64,000 bases of DNA from Vickermania ingenoplastis (GCA_010157825.1 VFSE01000205.1:1-64000); one strand, 5' to 3'. Counted from the stretch's first letter, positions 55,265 to 64,000 are shown. Notes: a model not told the origin generated them from the letters alone. Translations and numbers: made by a program.

Positions 55265-55768
55265 TGCTTTGGTCAGTGTTTTCTGAGGATTAGGGTTTAA
55301 TCCGCCGAACTGTTTTTTTTTTTTGTTGTTGTTAATACTGTGTTAGTTTTCTTTTTCCTTTTGTGGTGTGTTGTTGTGCGTGATGCTTTTTTTTTTGATG
55401 ATTAACTTTTTTTTTGTTTTGTTTTGTTTTGTTTGAGAGCCTGCGAAATGGATGGAGTGAGATACGTGATGAAAAACAAGCTGAGAAGTAATTTTTCCCC
55501 CGAAGATGTGCTACCTCGAACGGGGATATTGAAGTTGACGCCTTAACGGCATAGATGATTCTATTTTCTCTCTGTTTTATGTTTTATACGACCGGGATTG
55601 GGATCAGGTGGGAAAGCCAATCAAAACGGAGCGATTATTCGTTTTTGGCTTTCTAAACATTTTTAATTTTTAATATATAAATATATATTTGTTGTTATTA
55701 AAATAAGAAAAAAAAGTGTGTACTTTTGTGTTTCTCTTTCCGTGTATATTGAACTTAGGTGCGAGACG
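55265..55768. other. Spacer after receptor C
   Basis: No gene. Contains TTTTG repeats (55412-55433) and repeat R3 copy 2. Confidence 0.5.
55434..55535 (+). repeat. Dispersed repeat R3, copy 2
   Basis: GAGAGCCTGCGAAATGG, CTGAGAAGTAATTTTTC and GTGCTACCTCGA match the copy at 19902-20000 with perhaps one difference in five bases. Confidence 0.6.
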
Positions 55769-56188
55769 ATGAAAAAAGTTGTTGTATTGTTTATGTTTAT
55801 TGATGTTGTTGGTTTAGTTGGCATGTATGCTTCGTCGGTGCTGTACTGGCAGACTGCCGTATGTCTTTCCAGAAATGTTTTATTTTACGAGTGTCATGTC
55901 GTCAATGGCTTCTTTCTCCACCATGAAGCGCTGCAAGTGCAGTGGAGCTGTGGGAACTGGCTCGTGTCTCGTTTAAACACCATAGTTGAGTTTATTCTTC
56001 TAGGCGTTTTTTTTTTTAATGTTTCTTATTTTGTTTTTATCGACGTCGAGTTTTCCTATTTTCTGCCTTGTGTGCTGGTACTCTTTTTCTACTTGACGAT
56101 CCCTGGTATTGCTATTAACACAGCAGCGGTTCAGTGCAAGTGTCAGTGTGTACTTGACGTTCTCTCTCGTTCCGTAGTGCTGTTCTAA
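55769..56188 (+). CDS. Small membrane protein, possibly amastin-like
   Basis: Protein of 139 residues from ATG 55769, the first ATG in frame. Hydrophobic segments lie at about 3-25, 73-97 and 100-122. Between the first two lies CLSRNVLFYEC, which has the C-x-[ST]-x7-C spacing of the amastin signature and is followed, as in amastins, by a W-x-C and a basic residue before the next helix. The core W-G of that signature is missing, the gene is AT-rich compared with neighbours, and the length is short for an amastin (about 180-200). I therefore regard it as a diverged or decaying amastin-like surface protein, or a chance open frame. It sits between receptors C and D. Confidence 0.4.
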   Translation: MKKVVVLFMFIDVVGLVGMYASSVLYWQTAVCLSRNVLFYECHVVNGFFLHHEALQVQWSCGNWLVSRLNTIVEFILLGVFFFNVSYFVFIDVEFSYFLPCVLVLFFYLTIPGIAINTAAVQCKCQCVLDVLSRSVVLF

Positions 56189-56640
56189 ATTTTATACTAC
56201 TCCTTGAATAGACTCCCAGTGAACTCTCTCTCTCTTTCTATATATATCGATATAGATATAGATACAGAGATATATATAGAGAGAGACCTAGACGGCTCAC
56301 GCTGTGGGGAGGGAGCGATAGATCCAGGTGGAGCAGTGGACATAGCGTTGCGGAGGTTCATTGCTAGGTTCCTTGTTCTTTTTATTAGTAGTATTGTTTG
56401 TTCTGACCTCCTTTCTATTTTTTTTTTTTTTAGACCTATTATGAGAGAAACACTTAAGTCAATATTTCTTTTCCCTTTTTTATTATTTTATTTTTATTAG
56501 TTGAAGCTGAGGGCAAGGCCTACAGACTCTATTCCTACAGTTTCTATACTACGAGTTATTCGAATAAGTCCACACATCCATAAATCTATAAGATAAGACC
56601 ATAACTATAATTCACCAAAAGCTCTTTTGTTTCCTCTCGC
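56189..56640. other. Spacer with TCTC/TATA tract
   Basis: No gene. A palindrome-like TCTCTC...TATATCGATATAGATA...GAGAGA tract at about 56225-56287 can fold back on itself. Confidence 0.5.
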
Positions 56641-56857
56641 AGCAGTTGAGTTCCCTCTCTCCTTTAAACATAAACATTAGTCTAACATGACAACCACGAG
56701 TCCGACACCCACCTAAATTCCTTCTGCTTGGCTGCGACTCCTGCTTGATGCCTCCCACACCTCGCTGCCTGTCTGCAGGACGGATCCCGGTGCGTATCTC
56801 CCACGCACACGGACGGACGGAGAGCTGCATACAACCATGACACACTCACTCACACCT

Positions 56858-56888
<31 letters not shown>

Positions 56889-57027
56889 AGATTTATTCTC
56901 TGTTGCGTTCACTCTATTCAGTAGATCCTTCTTAGCGGTGCAGCCAGCGACCGCCGCTCTATACGACTTACTTGTGTAGCAAGCGGCGGCCTGACAAGCA
57001 ACACGGGACGTCTGCGGCAGTAAGTAT
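56641..57027 (+). repeat. Upstream repeat R1, copy 3 (before receptor D)
   Basis: Matches the R1 start at 44788 but lacks about 200 internal bases: after ACACGGGACG it jumps to GCGGCAGTAAG. It is followed by about 95 private bases and then R2 (57122-57274), so the upstream region of D is itself a composite. Confidence 0.9.
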
Positions 57028-57121
57028 AGCTGTAGTTCAACATATTTAAGCCATATATACTCTTTCCTTTCTTTACCAGCTAGCGGCACCTCCCCCTTCA
57101 AGCCTGCACAGTTCTCTCTAG

Positions 57122-57274
57122 AGCTCTCTCCCGACTCGTGATCGTTGCGACAGCCTTTCGCTCCACACACGGGATACACAGACCTACATTAGTTTCTTTG
57201 CGTGGCGGAGTGGAGTGCAGTACTTCACTTTAATTGGTGTGCCGGAGTGAACTATTGGCGGCGGCCCGACTTTA
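57122..57274 (+). repeat. Upstream repeat R2, copy 2 (before receptor D)
   Basis: Nearly identical to 39858-40010 upstream of receptor A; two or three single-base differences noticed. Confidence 0.9.
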
Positions 57275-57382
57275 CTCCTCTGCGCTTTTCCTTTTCGTAT
57301 ACATATCATAGCGGGGAGTAGGTGAGTTGTTATAATTCGGACGTAGTTATTTTTTTTTCTTTTTTGTTGTGTGGAATCTGAT

Positions 57383-59587
57383 ATGCCTGAAACCGATGTG
57401 GTCCTCAAGGAGCAGCATAGGCTGGAGCTGCGGCGCTACTGCTCTTTTATCTTGATGGTGATTATTGGCGTCTTATTTATTCTGCTTTTCATTCTGCTGC
57501 CTTCGCTCGTTGTTCATTATAAGGATATCACGAGGCAGCACAGATATGCCAAGGAAGAGAATCACGCGCTGTTTCAGTGGAAGAAGTTGCTCGATTCCTC
57601 TATTTTCAGCGGCTACTCCGTTGCCTCGCAGCTAGAGGGTTTTGTGCTCAGCAACATCCGTAAGATACCCTCGCTAGTAGGCCCTGTGGAGAAACGTCTC
57701 GAGGATCAGTACTACGAGCGCTTCTCTAACGTTGCAGAAATGCTCCTCACTCGAGATAAAGAGATTGAGCTGGTGGCGCTCGTCCCTGGCGGTATCGTGA
57801 GCCAGACCATGCCCCACAGCGATAGATTCCAGAACGTGGATCTCTATGCGCGTTACCCGGCTATACTAAACGGCATTATTAACGGGGGTTTCATGGATAT
57901 TGGGGGTCCGGGTAGATCTCTAGGGGATAACAACATCTATGTGGTTTCCGTCGTGATTCCGGTGTTCAACACGACAGAAGATGTGAGCAAGATGGAAGAT
58001 AAGTCCGGCATACTGGATCTATTCTGGGGCTTTGTGTTCGTGGAGGTGGACATACACTCCCTCATTGTGCATAGCGATGTTCCGCAACGAATGAAAGAGC
58101 TAGGAATGAGCTACGTGCTCTACTCTGTGATCAATGACGAGTATGTCGTGCTGGCTAGCTCCGACTACAGTATGGACCAGGACGCCATCGCCAAGTTCAT
58201 CGACACAGCCACTCGAGTCGAGCCGGTCAACACGGATTTACAACTGACCCTCGCCATTAGTAAGACTCGTAAGCTTGTAGTTTTGACTCCATCAATTCTC
58301 GCTTGTATTGTGTGTGGCGTTGGTACGCTGGGTGTGATGCTGATGGCCCTTGCTGCGCTGCTCATCGCGTGCCGCACCAAGACGTACGTGGGCACGGAGA
58401 GCGCGCCGAAGGCGGCGCCGTTCGCGACGCTGGTGATCGGTCCGCTGCAGGGCGAGGAGCTGTGGAACCTGCTGCCGGACCACATGACAGATATCACGGA
58501 AGCGCTGGGAAAGGTGCTGGAGCGGCACATGCGGCGCCATCGCGGGTACCAGATTCCGCAGCTGCAGCCGTACACGACGACGTACATCCTGCGTACGATG
58601 GAGGAAGCGATCGGTATGGCGTTCGACGTGATAGAAGACATTCAGCGGCACCCGCTGGACGAGGATATGGTTCGCACACTGGGGGACAACGGGCACCTGC
58701 TGCTGACGTACGGGGTGCACTGGTGCTGCGATGCGAAAGTCACGCTGGAGCCTGCCTCTGGTCGGCTGCGCTACGAGGGCCCCGATGTGCTGCGTACGGG
58801 GAGGCTGTGGCGGAGGGGGATGCCGAGCCGCGTTGTTGTGTCGGGGCAGGGGAGGGACGCGCTGGTGTGCCGCGAGTGGCGGGTGGAGCCGCTTAGTTCG
58901 TGCGTGCTGCGCCAGGGGGAACCCGAGACGGCGCTCTTCACGGTGACGGACCTTGCCCGGCCGCTGCTGAAGGCTGCGCAGGCCGAGGCAGAAGAAGGGT
59001 CGTTGAAGATGAATGGTAGCGCTGCAAAAGTACTGAACCCCTTTTCACGGGAACGGCGCCGTGACAGTCGAACCGGATTCCACCATTCTACTTTTCCCGA
59101 AGCAGTTCCCAGCAAGAATAGTGTGAATGATGACACGCGTAGTCCCGGGGAGGAAAGTCGTGATCCTTCGGACGAGCTTGGGCTGGTAAACAACTCTCTG
59201 ATCGAGCCGAGGATCAGCACCTCGCTGGCGACGGCTCTGCGGACGGCCTTTGACGAGCAGGGCGTTACGGTGGAGATCGGCTACGACTCGGTGCGGGTTC
59301 TCGTGTACTACTTCTACGCCTTCTTCAAGATCCTTTTCAAGCCCCTTGCGGCCCCGCAGCGCAGCAATATCTACATGCGGCTGATCACAGCCTTTGGGCT
59401 CCGCCAGGAAGCGCTGCTGGAGAATCTGGCGGTGAATTGTACGATTCGATACCTGCAGCAGCAGGAGGAGGCTAACACGTATCACCGGAATCGACAGAAG
59501 TATAGGGGTTATCATCGCCGGATGCTCTCTGTTGGTGGCGTGCCCGAGGAGCACGCGTTTCGAGTTCCAGATTCAAGCACGTATTAG
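57383..59587 (+). CDS. Receptor D: CHASE-like sensor plus degenerate adenylate cyclase domain
   Basis: Protein of 734 residues. ATG 57383 (MPETDVVLKEQHRL) aligns with the starts of A and C; a GTG four codons upstream is less likely. First membrane helix SFILMVIIGVLFILLFILL (about 25-45). The first third of the ectodomain is private; from EIELVALVPGGIVSQTMPHS it equals B and C, then a private helix (YARYPAILNGIINGG), then LGDNNIYVVSVVIPVFNTTE shared with B and C. Second membrane helix ILACIVCGVGTLGVMLMALA. The pseudo-cyclase domain is nearly identical to A (IGPLQGE and QPYTTTYIL in place of the metal motifs; one conserved D-to-E change shared with C). The linker is as in B and C; the tail ANTYHRNRQKYRGYHRR begins as in B and is then private. 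No interruption seen. Upstream R1 plus R2. Confidence 0.8.
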   Translation: MPETDVVLKEQHRLELRRYCSFILMVIIGVLFILLFILLPSLVVHYKDITRQHRYAKEENHALFQWKKLLDSSIFSGYSVASQLEGFVLSNIRKIPSLVGPVEKRLEDQYYERFSNVAEMLLTRDKEIELVALVPGGIVSQTMPHSDRFQNVDLYARYPAILNGIINGGFMDIGGPGRSLGDNNIYVVSVVIPVFNTTEDVSKMEDKSGILDLFWGFVFVEVDIHSLIVHSDVPQRMKELGMSYVLYSVINDEYVVLASSDYSMDQDAIAKFIDTATRVEPVNTDLQLTLAISKTRKLVVLTPSILACIVCGVGTLGVMLMALAALLIACRTKTYVGTESAPKAAPFATLVIGPLQGEELWNLLPDHMTDITEALGKVLERHMRRHRGYQIPQLQPYTTTYILRTMEEAIGMAFDVIEDIQRHPLDEDMVRTLGDNGHLLLTYGVHWCCDAKVTLEPASGRLRYEGPDVLRTGRLWRRGMPSRVVVSGQGRDALVCREWRVEPLSSCVLRQGEPETALFTVTDLARPLLKAAQAEAEEGSLKMNGSAAKVLNPFSRERRRDSRTGFHHSTFPEAVPSKNSVNDDTRSPGEESRDPSDELGLVNNSLIEPRISTSLATALRTAFDEQGVTVEIGYDSVRVLVYYFYAFFKILFKPLAAPQRSNIYMRLITAFGLRQEALLENLAVNCTIRYLQQQEEANTYHRNRQKYRGYHRRMLSVGGVPEEHAFRVPDSSTY

Positions 59588-61320
59588 GGTTTTTTAAAGG
59601 TATATATAGATATATAGATAATACTTTTCTTATTATTATGATATTAATGATTATTTTTTTGCTTTGTAGTTCCGTTGGGAGATATACGATGTACGTATTT
59701 GTTTCTTATGTATTGTGTCACCAGTGTGAAAGGGGTGGTTGTGCCCTGCGTATACAGATGCTGTTCTTTTTAATTGAACAGTCTGTTGTTGGTTTTCTGG
59801 AATACGAACCGCCTATCGTATTTATCGATTTATCCATCTACGGCTCTATACATCCTTATTATGACGCCTTTTTAGGATTATCTGTTTTCTGATTTCATGT
59901 ATTTTTTTTTTTTTTTGTAGTTGTCGTTGTTTTATGGTATGATGAACAGCTCTTTTGATCCTGAAGAAAATGAGAGTGAGGTGGGAACGTAGCGAAGAGG
60001 GTACGATGTCTTTTTTTTTTTGTTGTTGTTTGATTGTTGTTCGTTAGAAGCATATATAGTTGTTTTTTTTTTTTGTTGTTGTATAACCCCAGGAAGAAGA
60101 ACTTTGGAGTCTTCGCTCTTTTCGTTCGAGACGCTGTTGAGAGTGTGTTTAGCGTCGGTTTCTCTCTGGTTCTATATCTCCCTCTGCAATGATATATACA
60201 TATATTTCTTTATATTTTAAATGGCAGATTTTTATTGCTTCTTTTTTTTTCCGTTCCCTTTTCTGTCATTCATTTCAGTTTTTTTTTTTTTTCTGTACAA
60301 AACTAGTACATCGGATCTGAAGACTCGAAGGTAATACGTGGGAAAAAAAAAAACCAAAACCACCGTGTTTTATGTGTACCTACGGGTGTTGGTATATATA
60401 TTTTAACCAAAGACAACTTATGCCCATTGCAGTTATTTCTTTTTTTAGATGCTTGTATGGTGCTTCGCGTCATTTCAAGGGTTATCTGAAAAAAAAAATA
60501 TCTCTTGGTGTAAGAACTGGAGTTCTTTAGGGCTTTTTTTCTTGCTATTGGTATCGGTGAATGGGCTTCGTCTTCCCTTGTGCTCGTCCCCTCGCTCTTC
60601 TATGCCTCCGTGCAGAAAGGGCAACAGCACAGGAAATTTCAAGCGTCTTTCCTCGTTCAGGTGCCTTTGACAGGTAAACCTTTACGTTTCAGTTGTGTGG
60701 ATGTTGGCAGACGGTGGACGGCTGGGGCGTAGCGAGCCTGTTTATGTTTCCCATTCTATCCACTATGCCTGCGGCCGTAATGGTGTCGTCATCTCTCTTT
60801 GCGTTTGCGCAGGGCGGCTGCTACTCCCCGCACCGCCTCTCTCACAATATCCAAAGAGACGACTACACCTTCGCGAGACATACATATGCAGCCGACTCTA
60901 TACCCCCCAGGAGGTAGTACCGTTGTTATTATTATTTTTTTTTTTTTTGCAATATATTTGTAGTAGTTGTTGTTGTTGATGCACGAGATGCCCCTGCTGC
61001 CCCTCTTGGATGAGTGCGGTCCATCGGTGCTTTCCTGGTGACAGAGGCCCACACACTTTTTTTTATCCTTTTTCTTTTTTGTGGTGTTGTTGGCTTGCCT
61101 GACGATAACTGTCATATAGACGTGTGAGAAAGGAGAATGAAGCAGAGAAGTGCCTACGCTGTAGGACCTGTGCCTACATCGATGTTGAATGGAAAAGGAG
61201 ATGTCTCGTATCAGAGGTCCACATGCATTCAAACAAACCGTTGTGTTGTCCTCCGTACGATATCGTTTGTCTTCATTCGTAAAAAAAATAATAAAATATA
61301 TATAAAAAATGAAAGTATTT
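59588..61320. other. Gene-free spacer after receptor D
   Basis: No gene supported. Rich in T-runs (59899-59913, 60010-60030, 60064-60080, 60277-60292) and TTG repeats; open frames are short and low-complexity. Confidence 0.5.
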
Positions 61321-61461
61321 GAGTTCCTCTCTCTCTTTTAAGATAAACAGTAGTCTAACATGACAACCACGAGTCCGACACCCCCTGAATCCCTTCTGTT
61401 TGGCTGCGACTCCTGCTTGGTGCCTCCCACACCTCGCTGCCTGTCTGCAGGACGGATCCCT
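61321..61461 (+). repeat. Upstream repeat R1, copy 4 (before ankyrin-like gene)
   Basis: First about 140 bases of R1 (GAGTTCCTCTCTCTC to GCAGGACGGATCCC), with a few differences from 44788-44930, then divergence. This places R1 upstream of a gene outside the receptor family. Confidence 0.9.
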
Positions 61462-61632
61462 TCGCGTATCTCACTGCGTATAGCAATGATAAAAAGCTTT
61501 CGGCTGTCGTCTGGACCTTTTTTTCTCCCCCTTTTTTTTGCGTTCTTTTTCTCCCCACTTTGGAGGAAGTGAAGAGCTACCAGCCGTATTCGAGCGTGTC
61601 TTCTAGTGTTGCTTCGTGCTCGTGGAAGTCGC

Positions 61633-62781
61633 ATGGAAGGAAAGGAAGCGGTCGACCCCTTCGCCACAGAACGCCTGGCAAAAGTGTTTGCTGACACGAA
61701 ATGGTCGCCGGATCTAGATGTGGTGCAGCAATGTGTTGAGAGCGGTGCGGATATCTGCTGCCGCGTCCCGGGGGTCCACAACCCGTTACTGCATGAAGTC
61801 ATCCGCCGCGGTCACGTGGAGGCGCTTCGAGTGTGCCTCACCACCCCGCTGGCCGTCGACTTCACCACAAAAGGTCTTTTTGGTGAAACGGTGCTGCACT
61901 GCCTGTGCCTGAGCCACCTGACGGACGAGGAGACATCGCTCATGCTGCGTCTTGTCGTCGCTCGCCTGCAACGCTGCCTCGCCGATGTTGTAGACTGGTT
62001 CGCGAAGAACGGGGACGGCATGTCGTTCTTTTCGAGTGCGGCAGACGCGCAGAAGCTCTCGGTTGTCTGGCCCATTATCATTGACGAGCCGCAGATCGCG
62101 GATGAGGTGGACCCGATTCCGCTGCGGCCGTGGGTCTGGCGCACGGACTGGGAGGCGCTTACAGAAGAGAATCATGCCTTCTTCACGCTGCTCGGCTCTG
62201 ACGTGGTGGAGGCGGATGCGGCTAGCGCGGCGCTTATGAAGGAGTGCTGGCGGCACACGCCAAACACCGCGGCTGTGGAGCGTTTGGTGGCTGCGGGGGC
62301 AAACTTGTGTCTCTCTGCCCCTGGCGTACTGGTGCCGATCCTTCACATTCTGATAGAAACCGGCCCCCTGGAGTGCGTGGCGGCCTGCATGCGCTCCCAA
62401 CAGCCGATCGACTTTACCGTGCGAGACCTTCGCAGGCGGACGGCCATACACAGTATCTTTTCCACTCACAACGCACGCGACAGAGTGGAGGCGCTGCTAG
62501 ACCTCGTGCTAGAGCGCACCGCGACCCACCCAGAGGACCGCATTGACTGGCAGGCGACGGACCGCAAAGGCCACGACGCCGTCTCTGCAGCGGCCGGCGG
62601 CGCGCTGCTGTCCCTCTTTGTGTCTGTGGTCAAACGCCGTGGCCAGGAAGGCCGTGTGTTTGGCTGGAGAGCAGGGGGCGCTGCAGACTGCGCGCCGGTG
62701 CAGCTCCACACACGAGTCGATGAAGTGGACTGGAATCGACTTTCAGATGAAGACAAAGCGCTCTTTCAACCGCTCCTCTAA
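61633..62781 (+). CDS. Ankyrin-like repeat protein, two-unit
   Basis: Protein of 382 residues. ATG 61633 is chosen; the upstream GTG is nine codons earlier. It consists of two similar units of about 190 residues. Each has an ankyrin-like pair (VVQQCVESGADICCRVPGVH, PLLHEVIRRGHVEALRVCL; and VERLVAAGANLCLSAPGVLV, PILHILIETGPLECVAACM), a DFT segment, an ETVLHCLC/RTAIHSIF helix, a VDWFAKNGDG/IDWQATDRKG motif, and a closing DWEALTEENHAFF/DWNRLSDEDKALF. No signal peptide, membrane helix or catalytic motif. A protein-protein interaction role is likely. The next gene is a paralogue, so this starts a local family. Upstream R1 copy 4 may supply its leader. Confidence 0.75.
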   Translation: MEGKEAVDPFATERLAKVFADTKWSPDLDVVQQCVESGADICCRVPGVHNPLLHEVIRRGHVEALRVCLTTPLAVDFTTKGLFGETVLHCLCLSHLTDEETSLMLRLVVARLQRCLADVVDWFAKNGDGMSFFSSAADAQKLSVVWPIIIDEPQIADEVDPIPLRPWVWRTDWEALTEENHAFFTLLGSDVVEADAASAALMKECWRHTPNTAAVERLVAAGANLCLSAPGVLVPILHILIETGPLECVAACMRSQQPIDFTVRDLRRRTAIHSIFSTHNARDRVEALLDLVLERTATHPEDRIDWQATDRKGHDAVSAAAGGALLSLFVSVVKRRGQEGRVFGWRAGGAADCAPVQLHTRVDEVDWNRLSDEDKALFQPLL

Positions 62782-63349
62782 TGCGCTGGCCGACAGCTGT
62801 GCTTATCCTGGTGAAAGCTCCAACACGCTCTATCTTCGAGAAGGAGGCTCTTTCCCACCCATCCAACAACAACAACAGCAACAACCACAACCACAATCAC
62901 TCATCAATTTCTATCGACCCTATACGTTATGTGGAGGATTGGTGGTGGAAGAGCTCAAAGCCTTACTTCCCCGGGTCCACGGCGCACTATGTATTTGTCT
63001 TTCCCCCCCCCCTTGCTCTTCTTCTTCTTCTTTATTTATTTTTATTTATTTATTTTTTTGTGTGTGCCTGGATCCAGCTAGTACTGTTCTGAGACAAGAC
63101 TACCACAACAGACTTATTGCAGCAGAGCGCAGAGGCCTACTGGACCCTGCGTAATAGTTTTTTTTTTGTTTCTTCTTCTGTTCTTTGTGTCTTTGTTGGT
63201 GTGCATTGTCGTTGAACGTTATCGATAACAAAGGTCATAACAGCCCTTCACCCACCTAGTTGAGGTGTCTCACCCTCCTTCCCACTCTTTTTTTTTTTCC
63301 TTTTATTGGTCGACGCTTGCTGTGTAGAGCAGCAGGCGCTGACCAAGTA
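62782..63349. other. Spacer between ankyrin-like paralogues
   Basis: No separate gene. CAA repeats (62864-62900), pyrimidine tracts (63001-63060) and T-runs (63149-63156, 63287-63298), the last probably the splice-acceptor tract of the next gene. Confidence 0.5.
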
Positions 63350-63399
63350 TTAAAGCAAAGTGAAGCGTGCCCTGCAGGAGGAGAGGGGTCGTCTGCGAT

Positions 63400-64000
63400 G
63401 CTCTCGCATGACAATGACCCCCTCTCTTTCAGGAGTTCGCGTGCCGGGGCAACGTCGACTGCTTTGGGGCCTGCCTCACAACAGAACACGATATCGACTT
63501 TACCATGTGCCAATCATGGTCGCAGGAGACGGTGCTCCACAGTATCTGCAGCGCGAGCATCAGCAATGAGGACACGGAGGAAATGGTAAAGCTCATCGTC
63601 GACCGCCTCGAGAAGCACCCTAGAGATAAGATCAACTGGGGCCAGAAGGACCGCTGGGGGTCCGACTTCATTGTGAAAGCGGCGAGAAATCAAAAACTCT
63701 CCCGGGTATGGAAGCACGTGCGAAAGCAGCCGTACTTCTCGAAGCTGGCCTGTTTTTCTATTCGGCTGCCAATTGTATGGGAGTGGGACTGGAATGCCCT
63801 GGACGCAAAGGACAAACGGTACTTCACCTTCAAGGACTCCGATATCGCCCACGCGAGCCGCAGCACTGCGCGCCTTATCCAGTTCTGCTGGGAAACGTCA
63901 AAGCCAGACATTGAAGGAGTCAAGCGCTGTGTGGAGGAGGGAGCCGATATCCTGTATCACGCTCCAAAAATGCGGAAACCACTGCTGCATCTGCTGGTGG
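63400..64000 (+). CDS. Ankyrin-like paralogue, cut by the window end
   Basis: Open to the end of the window in the frame starting at 63430. It reads QEFACRGNVDCFGACLTTEH, DIDFTM, ETVLHSICSASISNEDTEEM, LEKHPRDKINWGQKDRWGSD, then DWNALDAKDKRYFTF and a second unit IEGVKRCVEEGADILYH, PLLHLLV. This matches the gene at 61633 unit by unit. Left of 63430 the family continues in another frame (AMLSHDNDPLSF); one extra T in the TTT at 63427-63429 would join the frames. The true start is not clear (the ATG at 63400 is only a proxy) and the end is outside the window. Confidence 0.65.

Noticed and set aside
59638-59892. 84-codon hydrophobic open frame after receptor D
   Set aside because: AT-rich, short, no family signature, and no clear splice-acceptor context distinct from the surrounding T-rich spacer.
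62543-63154. 203-codon frame overlapping the end of the ankyrin-like gene
   Set aside because: The first part is an alternate frame of that gene; the remainder is poly-Gln and pyrimidine-tract translation in the 3' flank.

Overview
The window looks like nuclear DNA of a trypanosomatid or closely related kinetoplastid. All host genes are on the + strand, lack visible introns, and are separated by AT-rich spacers with long T or pyrimidine runs, as expected for polycistronic transcription with trans-splicing. Family content agrees: an OMP decarboxylase–orotate phosphoribosyltransferase fusion ending in a glycosomal AKL tripeptide, homologues of trypanosome receptor adenylate cyclases, a CRE/SLACS-type LINE, and VIPER/TATE-type tyrosine-recombinase retroelement fossils. 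The species cannot be named from sequence alone.

Region 1-11 kb is a gene and LINE graveyard: a degenerate LINE (1-4720), a glycosyltransferase gene fragment and a fucokinase C-terminal fragment (4727-5672), then a small Q-rich gene, an intact membrane glycosyltransferase (7083-8894), and a second, internally deleted LINE copy (9128-10925). A VIPER-like fossil lies on the minus strand (11.2-16.8 kb), followed by a gene-poor tract with large AAT/ATT microsatellites (to 20.5 kb).

Region 20.5-38.9 kb is an ordinary housekeeping cluster: AT-hook protein, XRN-family 5'-3' exonuclease, tubulin-tyrosine-ligase-like enzyme, EBP-type sterol isomerase, UMP synthase, a coiled-coil protein of unknown role, an ALKBH1-like dioxygenase and a zinc-finger protein.

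Region 40-59.6 kb holds the most unusual content: four paralogous receptors (A 40114, B 45809, C 53099, D 57383). Each has an N-terminal membrane anchor, a CHASE-like extracellular sensor, a second membrane helix, and a cytoplasmic domain clearly derived from trypanosomatid receptor adenylate cyclases but lacking the metal-binding motifs. Ectodomains are mosaics of shared and private blocks, while cytoplasmic halves are nearly identical. Repeated upstream sequences (R1, R2) precede the copies. A TATE-like fossil, a tRNA-like sequence and a small amastin-like gene lie between them.

The right end (61.6-64 kb) begins another family: ankyrin-like proteins built from about 190-residue units.

Seven otherwise open host-gene frames are broken at short homopolymer runs. 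This suggests assembly or base-calling errors, so 'pseudogene' should not be assumed for receptors B and C, UMP synthase or ALKBH1.
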